This document shows, in pieces, positions 32,189-41,976 of a stretch of DNA of 64,000 nt. The translations under genes were made by a program, and so were the position numbers. Where the stretch lies: contig OZ020525.1 in assembly GCA_963971425.1 (NCBI GenBank), forward strand, positions 2,604,001 through 2,668,000. Direction: 5' to 3'. The DNA comes from Bryoerythrophyllum caledonicum (lineage: Eukaryota > Streptophyta > Bryopsida > Pottiales > Pottiaceae). Every line of letters begins with the position of its first letter. The stretch's first letter is position 1. The notes below the pieces were generated by a model. That model was not told where the DNA came from. It saw nothing but the letters and a program-made list of their open reading frames with translations, and made no database searches.

Positions 32189-34861
32189 CAGTAGGGTCCA
32201 AGGCAGAATGGCGTTTTTGGTTTCCCAGTGGAAAAAAATTCAAGTCTGCCCACTTTGAAAGCCTTTAGAGAGATCAAAAATTGGTATTTTACCTTGAAAT
32301 TTTTATCATGAACCTGAAATCAAGTTGTTAGTATGCCTACCAAACTTTAAAGCCAAATAATTCACCAAAAAAAGTTATTCAAAATCTACCAATATAGGTA
32401 GTTGTGGAAAAGTTTCACTCCTACCAACTTCGACAGCCTCCCAAGAATTGAAAAAAAAATTCCTTACTTTGATTTTTTTGGTAGAAACCAACTTGTGTTA
32501 GTAATATATGGTAAAAATCTCAAGTCTAAAAGATTAGTAAAAATATATATATTCCCAATCTACCAACATGTGTTATTTTGCGATATGCTTGTGGAAATCA
32601 TTTTCACTACAACCAACTTTGACACCCTTCCAATGGCTAAAAAATGGCCCATTTGCCATGAAATTCTTGTCACAAGATAAGCTACATGTTAATGACAAGT
32701 GTGCCAAAATTCAAGCTCAAAAAGCTTACACAAAAAAAATAACTCACAATCTACCCACATGTGTAATTGTGAAAAGCAATTTAAGAGCCTGTTGGGAATG
32801 TTCATGCTTAGAAGCAAGGATAATTAGCTTATGGTATGAAATTGTCCACATAAAAGAGTTCCTAAATAGAAATGCTTCTCAAAAAATCAAGAACATCCAA
32901 ATTTAACTCTGCGCACTTGTCACATCCCAATTAATACACTTGCTAAGAATTTGAATACCGCATATGCATGAAGGAGCTTCTGTTCTCTGTAGCAATGCTT
33001 GTTTTGAGAGTTGAATATCACAAGTGACTTGTAGAATGTGTGATGATTTGAGAGGGCTTATTTGAAAGCAAAGGTATGCACATGGTGATGTGGGAGTAAG
33101 AGTATGGACATGAGGGTTCATTTGAGAGGAAAGGTCTACACATACTGGTTTGGGAGTGAAGGTATGCACAAGCTGATTTGGGAGCACATTTTGCACATCA
33201 AGGTTGATTTGGGAGGGGAGCATGTATGGACATGTGGTTAGGTAGTTAAAATTTTAGATCAAATTCTTAGATTTAAAGTTGTGATTGATGGCTATCCCAG
33301 ATGAAATTTGTGCACATATTGTGGGTTTGAGTGAGGGAGGGAAGAAAGGAGTTGAAATTGTAGCTATGGTTGAAGTCCCTGTTAGAACAGTTCAGAGGTT
33401 GGTGAAGCAATTTCGAGAAAATGGAACCTTCAAAAGCAAAACGTGTGCCAAAACATATGGAAAAAAACTGTGATAGAGATGTTCGACATTCCTGGTATAA
33501 AACGTGTTTTACAAGCTGATCGTTGCATCACGCTCTCTGACATTACTAATATGTGTCCTACTAAAGTATGTAGAAATACTATTCGAAAGGCTTTACATGA
33601 TAGTGGCATTCACAGCCGAATTGCAGTCAAAAAACCTTTTTTGACACCTCGCCACATGTCTCAACGATTGGCTTTTGCTCAAAAGTATTGTCGATGGAGT
33701 GCAGAAGAGTGGGAGCAAGTTGTTTGGACAGATCAGTCCACTTTTGAAGTTGGAAAAAACTCTAGACAAATTCATATTTGAAGAACTGTGTATGAGCGTT
33801 ATGCTTCAAGTTGTATAGTTCCAACTTACAAGAGTGGGAGGACTTCTTTGATGATTTGGGGTGCATTTTCTAGAGGGCAGAAGTCACAACTTGTTTTTAT
33901 GCCTAAAGATCGGCGCTCTTCAAAGGATTTTGTTGAAGTGGTTTACAATGGGGAGTTGCTTCATTTTATGGAAAAAGTACCACAAGGATTACTCATGGAA
34001 GATGGTGCACATGTCCATAGAAGCAAACTATGTGAATAATGGACGCAAGCACACCGTCTAGAGAAGCTTAATTGGCCCGCAAACTCTCCTAATCTCAATC
34101 CAATTAAGAATCTTTGGAAGATTTTGAAAGATGCAGTTCAATATGGTTCAATATGCCCTAAAAATACAAGTGACTTAAGAGTAGTTATTGCAAGAGAGTG
34201 GAAGATTATTAGTGGTCAGAAGCTCCTTCTGCTATGTCATTCCATGCCTACTAGGTTACAAGCAGTGATAGAGGCAAGTGGAGGACATACACATTGGTAG
34301 ATTGTGAGTTATTTTTTTGTGTAAGCTTTTTGAGCTTGAATTTTGGCACACTTGTCATTAACATGTAGCTTATCTTGTGACAAGAATTTCATGGCAAATG
34401 GGCCATTTTTTAGCCATTGGAAGGGTGTCAAAGTTGGTTGTAGTGAAAATGATTTCCACAAGCATACCGCAAAATAACACATGTTGGTAGATTGGGAATA
34501 TATATATTTTTACTAATCTTTTAGACTTGAGATTTTTACCATATATTACTAACACAAGTTGGTTTCTACCAAAAAAATCAAAGTAAGGAATTTTTTTTCA
34601 ATTCTTGGGAGGCTGTCGAAGTTGGTAGGAGTGAAACTTTTCCACAACTACCTATATTGGTAGATTTTGAATAACTTTTTTTTGGTGAATTATTTGGCTT
34701 TAAAGTTTGGTAGGCATACTAACAACTTGATTTCAGGTTCATGATAAAAATTTCAAGGTAAAATACCAATTTTTGATCTCTCTAGAGGCTTTCAAAGTGG
34801 GCAGACTTGAATTTTTTTCCACTGGGAAACCAAAAACGCCATTCTGCCTTGGACCCTACTG
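32189..34861 (+). mobile_element. Tc1-like transposon (DD34E type) with long TIRs, 2.67 kb
   Basis: Ends read CAGTAGGGTCCAAGG on each strand, flanked by TA (32187-32188, 34862-34863). The paralogue at 48770-48800 reads CCAATATACATTGACTTC with no insertion, an empty site that confirms the TA boundaries. The terminal inverted repeats are about 567 bp (32189-32755 and 34296-34861) and nearly identical. Each arm is built of three diverged tandem units of about 180 bp ending in AATCTACCxACATGTG. The transposase gene lies between the arms and its stop codon falls at the inner edge of the right arm. Confidence 0.92.
33288..34300 (+). pseudogene. Tc1-like transposase, DD34E family, broken
   Basis: About 337 aa in total, the normal size. 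The N-terminus (ATG at 33288) MAIPDEICAHIVGLSEGGKK with VPVRTVQRLVKQFRENG is the Tc1 helix-turn-helix. A frameshift near 33440-33475 leads to the second frame, which carries LSDITNMCPTKVCRNTIRKA, the first catalytic Asp in VVWTDQSTFEVG, LMIWGAFSRG, and the second Asp in LLMEDGAHVHRS. The third site, 34 residues on, is SPNLNPIKNLW where Tc1 has SPDLNPIENLW, so Glu is replaced by Lys. Two in-frame stops are present: TGA at 33779 where the sister copy has Trp, and TAA at 34037 where it has Glu. The frame ends GGHTHW-stop at 34300, just inside the right inverted repeat. Inactive. Confidence 0.9.
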
Positions 34862-34950
34862 TACTTTGACTTCAAACATTAGAATCTATTCCATCAACCG
34901 TTGAATGTTTTGCAAATCTCCCCCCAAGATGATGTTGGATGGCATATTAA

Positions 34951-35910
34951 CCCCTAAGGGACCAAATGTCCCCCCGAGGTCATGACTCATTTTGGATTTT
35001 GGGCATGTACCTAAAATTCGAAAAAAAATCCTATTTAATTGAATTTTTTTTTCAAGATAGGATCTGATAAGAGCTTCGTGGAGATATATATATATATATT
35101 TTTTTTTTATTTTTTTTTTATTTTTTTTTTTTGGATTTGTGGTTTGAAAGTTAGTACCTTCTTACAGCCAAAAGTGGGACTCCGGGCACCTCCAAAATTT
35201 TTGACAAAAGTTTCTGTTGACATTGAGATTTTTCACACATATAAAGAGTATTTCCTTTTTTGGAAAATTAAAAAAAAAATCTTGTCTTTACTGTAAAAAG
35301 GCATTTTATTCCAAGTCAAACATTTTCACACATTTTCGGGCATCGGGGGAAAATAAATTCATCTTTTCTACATAAAACCTAGAGGTCTTCAAATTTTTCA
35401 CTTTTTTTTTTTCAACAACAATATGTGGTGAAAACCTTCTTATTGACCGTTTGGATTATCATTCGAATACATATGTAGTTCACAAAAAAATAAAACGTGA
35501 AATGGAAATTTTTGAACCTCCACTCCTTGCACACTTGTTTTTAATATGTTACACCCCTTTTTTACCTCTTAAAAATGGTGCGTAGGGAAATAACATCATG
35601 CTTAAGACAATGGTAAGAGATTTAGACCTTGTACAATGCAAAAATTTGATACAAAATGAAGTCAAAGTCCGTTGATCTACTCAACGTAGGGATGAAAATG
35701 AACCATTGTTTTGACTTTAAACACTAAAATCTATCAATCCATGCGGTGGATTGCAACCAAAATTTGATGGCATGTTCATAATGAAGTCTATTTAAAGATT
35801 TTACGATTGAAAATCCATAATTCACTTTAAAATGTGATTTTCATGTCTCTTTTTGGCAGTGACAGTTTTGGACTGGTTTTAGAGCGACACTGGTCGTGGT
35901 CCTTTAGGAG
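34951..35910 (+). mobile_element. TTAA MITE (piggyBac-like), 960 bp, left member of inverted pair
   Basis: Starts CCCCTAAGGGACCA after TTAA (34947-34950) and ends TGGTCCTTTAGGAG before TTAA (35911-35914). Collinear with the 923-bp copy at 42284-43206. No coding capacity. Confidence 0.85.
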
Positions 35911-35914
35911 TTAA

Positions 35915-36838
35915 CCCCTAAAAGTCCACAATCTAATTCGCTCTAAAACCAGTCCAAAACTGCCACTCTCAAAAAGAGAGATGATAATCACATTTTAAAG
36001 TGAATTTCAGATTTTCAACCGTAAGATCTTGAAAAAGACTTCTATATAAAGATGCCATCAAATTTTGGTTGCAATCCACCGCATGGATTGATAGATTTTA
36101 GTGTTTAAAGTCAAAACAATGGTTCATTTTCATCCCTGCGTTGAGTAGATCAACTGACTTTGACTTCATTTTGTATCAAATTTTTGCATTGTACAAGGTC
36201 TAAATCTCTTACCATTGTCTTAAGCATGATGTTATTTCCCAACACACCAATTTTTAGAGGTAAAAAAGGGGTGTAGCATATTAAAAACAAGTGTGCAAGG
36301 AGTAGAGGTTCAAAAATTGCCATTTCACGTTTTATTTTTTTGTGAACTACGTATGTATTCAAATGATAATCCAAACGGTCAATAAGAAGGTTTTCACCAC
36401 ATATTGTTGTTGAAAAAAAAAAAGTGAAAAATTTGAAGATCTCTAGGTTTTATGTAGAAAAGATGAAGTTTTTTTCCCCCGTTGCCCGACAATGTGTGAA
36501 AATGTTTGACTTGGAATAAAATGCCTTTTTACACTATAGACAAGATTTTTTTTGAAAATTTCTAAATAAGGAAATATTCTTTATGTGTGTGAAATATCTC
36601 AATGTCAATAGAAACTTTTGTCAAAATTTTTGGAGGTGCCCGAAGTCGCACTTTTGGCTTTAAGTGGTACTAACTTTCAAACCACAAATCCAAAAAAAAA
36701 TAAAAATAAATCTCCACGAAGCTCTTATCAAATCCTATCTTGAAAAAAAAAAATCATTTTAAAAGGATTTTTTTTCAAATTGTAGGTACATGCCCAGAAT
36801 CCAAAATGACCCCGGGGGGACGTTTGGTCCTTTAGGGG
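35915..36838 (-). mobile_element. TTAA MITE (piggyBac-like), 924 bp, right member of inverted pair
   Basis: An inverted, highly similar copy of the neighbouring element sharing the central TTAA (35911-35914), and ending TTGGTCCTTTAGGGG before TTAA (36839-36842). Together the two make a near-palindrome of about 1.9 kb flanked by TTAA. Confidence 0.85.
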
Positions 36839-37380
36839 TTAACTCGGTTCCTGCCATCGACTATTGGATGTTGTGCAAATTTCTCCCAAAAGTTAAGAGC
36901 AGGAACCAAGTTCAATTTTGTAAGAATGAATACTAAATTCAAACAACCTATTTCCATCAAAAGCAACCCAAAGAAAAAAGTCAACGCAAATCTTCAGAGT
37001 GCGAGAAAAGTCCCTGGTCACTCAAGGGTAAAGTGCGTCCTTATTTCAGTTTGTTCGAATGACTACCGGCAAAAACATCATACCCTTAACCCTAAACTTA
37101 AACCTAAACCTGGCTGCCCGATCGGGAACCAAAGAGTTGAGGTGCATCAAACACGTGATCCAGAATCAAGGATAGAGTTTACACTGATTCCCACAAGGTT
37201 TCTCTTATCAACTGACCATAGCTCACACTGCCAGGTTTTGACGTCGCGCTGTCACGTTGGTTTTGTGACGTCGAGATTGGGGTAATTCGAGGGCGACTCA
37301 CTATATTATAATGCGTATGTCACAAGTTTTCTGTGAGTTGTTGCAAGCGGAAGCAAACCTCGCCATAGTAAGCGCGATGT

Positions 37381-38435
37381 GTGAGTTTCGGAGATTCACA
37401 AATTACTACGTCGTTAGTTCAAGAACGAATTTGTTTACCTGATCCGCTTCGGTGGAGTCACTGGATTCTTGCATTTACACTCGTACAAATGAGGCTGATT
37501 TCGACACTCTACATGCGACAATTTCATACTCTACACAATTTCTCGATACTTTTGTTCTCCTCATGCTAATGTGCTTCTGGTGTTATTTCAAGAGTTACCT
37601 TGACCAAGTCAGAAATTCCGACTTCCAGGGATGATATATCGAGTCGCAGGTGACGCCCAACAGAATGCGACTCAATAATATCCCACAACTTTTCCTTGTC
37701 TTTCCAGAGGGTTCATGTTAAGTTGCATGACTCGACATATGATCGAGCGATATTCACGACTCGGCAAAAGATCATTGGAAATATCGACATTGTGGTGTGA
37801 CCTACCTCCACGTCCCTGTTTCGTCAGTGCCCCCAATTCGTTCATGTACGTCTTCCTTTAATTCTCACGTATCGAATTCTCACCGACATTTCGTATCACG
37901 GGTCCCTGATTGACTGCAATCCTGCTTCGGTGTGCGATTATGATGCAGATCTGGTCAGGGAAGGTTCTTGCAGAAAGCGGGTGCACCGAAAACAGTCACG
38001 ATGGTTGCATTAGCTTTTGCGGGAGCACTCAACAGATGGCGGGTCAAGGAGGAGAAAGCGACAGTGGCAGGGGAGTTCTGCGCCGTGGATTGAACCGGAG
38101 ATGTGGACCAGCCAATGCGAACTGATGCTTGGATGCGGAACCCACGTGAATGCGGAGCCCACCTTCTTGGATCGATCGACTCGCTGTCGAACAGTCTTTT
38201 TTATGCTTACTGAAGGCCCGTTCGCATTAGACCAACCAAACGCGCGTTTCAAAGTCCACCTCAAGTTCACCGCCTGAAGCACCGCAAGTCTGTTCACATC
38301 AAGTCTGTTCGCATCAAACGACATCGAAAACCGCATTCTTGATCCACATGTCTTTGACTTTGAAAAAACACCCCCATCTTCCAAAAAATCAACTTGTTTT
38401 CGGGCTGCCCATGCTATAAATGTTTTTAATTTAGT
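37381..38435. other. Intergenic, nothing recognised
   Basis: Balanced base composition and a 154-aa minus-strand frame (38010-38474), but no recognisable domain; its first residues lie in the foldback arm that follows, so it is probably chance. Confidence 0.35.
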
Positions 38436-38439
38436 AGGA

Positions 38440-39653
38440 AACATGTATTTAAGACGTGAAAACCTTGAAGGCACTTCAGCAGATAATGCTTCACCTTACA
38501 ATCTGTCAGCCCCTCTATCTCCCTCAATTTTTGACCGTTTTCAGAATTTCTTGGCTCATGTGTGTGATTTTTTGAGACGAAGAGATTGGTGTATCACACG
38601 GCTTCTAATTCACAGTATTGAACGAGATACGAGTTTTCAAAGTTTTGACCAGCGGAGGGTTTTTGGACAACAACTTTCACGACTGATTACGGTGCGTAAA
38701 CTTACTCAATTCTAGAATTTTAAAGTCTGAGAGTATGTGATTTCTTCTCACAATTGCGTTGGTATATGGGGCATTCTCTAATTCAAAGTATACAATGTAC
38801 TATAAATTTTAAAAACCGCAGCCTTCGTAGTTACTTGTGATTTGAAGGAAAACTTTCATTTAGCAAACGTAGATATGTATATATATGTAGTTACACATAT
38901 ATACACGTTGTAGATCAAGCTTCCTAGAATTCCTTAAATGCAAATTTATCATTGTCATTTCTCCATCTCTTTCTCTTTTTCTTTCTCTCGCATACACATA
39001 CATACACATACATACACATATACACACACAATCACACACACACTCATGTATTCAAAAATATACCTACAAATAAACGTACATATATAAATATATCCACATA
39101 CAAACATAAATAATTATAAACATACACATATATACACACACTTAAACATATACACACAGACTCATGTACTCAAAAATATACCTACAAACATACCTACATG
39201 ACTACATATAAATACATATATACATGTGCTAAATGAAAGTTTTCCTTCAAATCACAAGTAACTACAAAGGCTGTGGTTTAAAAAATTTATAGTACATTGT
39301 ATATTTTGAATTAGAGAATGCCCCATATACCAACGCAATTGTGAGAAGAAATCACATACTCTCACACTTTAAAATTCCAGAATTGAGTAAGTTTACGCAC
39401 CGTAATCGGTCGTGAAAGTTGTTGTCCAAAAACCCTCCGCTGGTCAAAACTTTGAAAACTCGTATCTCGTTCAATACTGTGAATTAGAAGCCGTGTGATA
39501 TACTAATCTCTTTGTCTCAAAAAATCACACTCTAGAGCCAAGAAATTCCAAAAGCGGTCAAAAATTGAGGGAGATAGAGGGGTTGACAGATTGTAAGGTG
39601 AAGGATTTTCTGCTAAAGTGCCTTCAAGGTTTTCACGTCTTAAATATATGTTT
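38440..39653. repeat. Foldback element, about 426-bp inverted arms
   Basis: 38440-38865 is repeated in inverse orientation at 39227-39653 with few differences (for example the CTTTGACCAGCGGAGGG and CATTTAGCA-side words). The 361-bp spacer is mainly (CACATA)n/(TACATA)n simple sequence with a doubled ACTCATGTAxTCAAAAATATACC word. Clear target duplications were not found. Probably a foldback or long-TIR MITE. Confidence 0.85.
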
Positions 39654-39659
39654 ACGCAC

Positions 39660-40485
39660 CACCTTAAAAATCTCAAAAGAATGAACTACCCACGAATTTT
39701 GGACAAAAAGTCAACAAAAATAATGTATTTTGATTGGCTAACGCGTGCGGTTGGAAGACAAACTTGCGGTACCGCGTTTCACAAAACCCCAAAGAGTTGT
39801 GAAAATTTTCATCCAAGACAGTCTTCTTAAACCCTAAACTGCGTGTTACTTGGCTAGTTTTTTTGCCCTTGCTCTTACCTACTGTCTCGTAATTTCTTTG
39901 CATATACCAACTTTCACACTTGTAGAAGTGAAATTAACAGAAGAAGTGGAGCTTGTCATAACACTCAACATGCAACACTCAGTTTTGTAAATGTGTAGGG
40001 AGCAAAATTTACATAACATATATGGAATTATAACATGTAAAGAGGTAATATTTCACTTCTATAAGTGTTAAAAGTTCATTCTTGTTAATGTCACTTCTAT
40101 GATTTCACTTCTATAATTCATTCTTCTCAAACATTGATTCAAAGGAAAAATCATACTTAAATTCCATGAAGACATAGGTAAGACTTATTTTTACACTTCT
40201 ATAAAACATGTCTAGCATTGTTGACGTGGTAAATGGTTGGATCCAGTTACAAAACTAAGACGTTTTTGGAAGTTTTGCTACACTGTTCTTTGAATATAGT
40301 GCGGAATAGAGTTTGCTCTCTTTAGAGCTTCTCCACTGGGGCACAGGGCCCCGGCAGAATTATAGAGTTGGTGTATCTTGTCAAAAATATTCTCACACTG
40401 CAGACACTTGACCCGGGAAAGAGTCCCTTGATTTGCTAGTAGGCTGGCATTGCAACGCCAAATCTCCTTCCGATAGGGAACTACA
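39660..40485. other. Intergenic, nothing recognised
   Basis: No gene supported; several CACTTCTATAA words between 39920 and 40200. Confidence 0.35.
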
Positions 40486-40489
40486 CTAA

Positions 40490-41426
40490 AAGTTTCATTT
40501 AGTGTAATGGCACAAATAGTGTAATTACCTTAGTACACTAATTGCGAACAAGTTGACAAATAGTGTACTAATTGCAAACAAGTGTACTTTCTCAAAAGAT
40601 TATTCGATCAAAATTTACTTTATCAAAGATTACTTTATCGGAGTACACTTTATGGAAAATTAATTTTTTTAAAGCTTACTTTTTCAAGAGATTACTTTTT
40701 CAAATTTTACTTCTTAAAAAGTTTACTTTTTCAAATTTTACTTTTCCAAACATTAACTTTTTCGAAACTTTACTTTTTCAAAACTTTACTCTTTCAAAAA
40801 TTTACTTTTTTCCAAGTTTTCTTTTGAAAAAGTTCACTTTTTCAAAAGTTTAATTTTGAAAAAGTTTACTTTTGAAAAAGTTTACTTTTGAAAAAGTTTA
40901 CTTTTCAAACGTTTACATTTTCAAATCTTTACTTTTTCAAATGTTTACATTTGGAAAAGCTTATTTTTACAAAAGTTTACCTTTTCAAAAGGTAAGTTGT
41001 CTTTTTTCCCGAATTGATGTTTTTCCCTAGTTCTTGTTTTTTTCAAAAATGTTGTTTTTTCCTAATTGTTTTTTCCTAATTGTTGTTTTTGCAAAAATGT
41101 TGTTTTTTCCTATTTGTGGTTTTCCCAAATTGTTGTTTTTTCCTAATTGTTGTTTTTTCCCAATTGTTGTTTTTTCCAATTTTTTCTTTGTGAGTTTTAT
41201 TTTTTCTCTTCTTCACCTTTTTGTACACATAATTCTCTTCTACTTTCAATACACTAAACGTGCACGAGTAAAAAAGTTAATATTCCAATCTTTACAAAAG
41301 TTCACAAATAGTGTAGTAGTTCACATTTAGTGTACTATTTTGTCACTACACTAATTGCGTAGTTGACAATTAGTGTATGGGTTTGTATTTAGTGTCCACT
41401 ACACTAAATGAAACTTTTAGTGTAGT
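40490..41426. mobile_element. MITE with simple-repeat interior, 937 bp
   Basis: Perfect 27-bp terminal inverted repeats starting ACTACACTAAAAGTTTCATT. Multiple TAGTGTA/TACACTA words lie just inside both ends. The interior is a degenerate array of about 18 bp (GTTTACTTTTTCAAAA, 40600-41000), then TTGTTGTTTTTTCCTAA repeats (41030-41180). The long Phe/Leu-rich frames here are the repeat read through. Target duplication not clear, so the superfamily is unassigned. Confidence 0.75.
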
Positions 41427-41429
41427 ACT

Positions 41430-41970
41430 TAATTATGGTGTGCGCCTGAGCTACTCCCCGTCCGCCATGTGGCGTTGTGGGAGTAGCCACGGCAGTCTTG
41501 TAGTGCTTTTGCTCGGACCTCGCTGCATTTCACCCCCTTTTTACCTTTTCGACTCAAGTTTTAACCAGGATCTCCATCAATATCATCATTTTTCCTCCCT
41601 ACATCAATACTTCTCTCTGTGATCATCATTTCTTCTCCATTGCTTGACCTCTTCATTTCTATTTGATTGACCATCTTTTTTTCCTACAATTTGTTTTTTC
41701 CATGTCATGCATTTCTTCCAACATGTGTTATGCGTAGTTGCATATCATATCTTCTTGTTATTGTCTTTAGATAACCGTTGTGTTTTTAATTTTTGAAATT
41801 CCAGTTTGTATTATTGTATTGGCGTCATGAAGGTTTCATATGCATTATTCCTATTTCTTCTACATGTATAATTTTTACCTCAAAACATCAATTTCAATCG
41901 CATACAATGGTACATATTTTACTTTGTACAATACAAGTTCAATGGAAAAGAGCGTGTTTTAATTATTCTA
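41430..41970. other. Intergenic, nothing recognised
   Basis: No gene or terminal repeats recognised. Confidence 0.35.
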
Positions 41971-41976
41971 ATTTAA

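Larger units (their letters stand above)
31978..37380. repeat. Dispersed repeat R, copy 1, split by three transposons
   Basis: Pieces 31978-32188, 34862-34946 and 36843-37380 match 48572-49370 in order (about 800 bp when the insertions are removed). Shared landmarks include CATGTGTTGTA, GCAAAGCTATCAACA, CACCCC/GACCCTCCAAAAG, CCAATATAC, CTTCAAACA, AACCTAAACCTGG, GATCCAGAA and GGATAGAGTTTACACTGATT. Origin unknown. The interruptions are a Tc1-like transposon and an inverted pair of TTAA MITEs. Confidence 0.75.

Noticed and set aside
37910-38474. 154-aa minus-strand frame as a gene
   Set aside because: It starts inside the arm of the foldback element, has no recognisable domain, and overlaps equally long frames on the other strand.
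40572-41330. Phe/Leu-rich frames suggesting membrane proteins
   Set aside because: They are read-through of TTTACTTTTTCAAAA and TTGTTGTTTTTTCC repeats inside a MITE.
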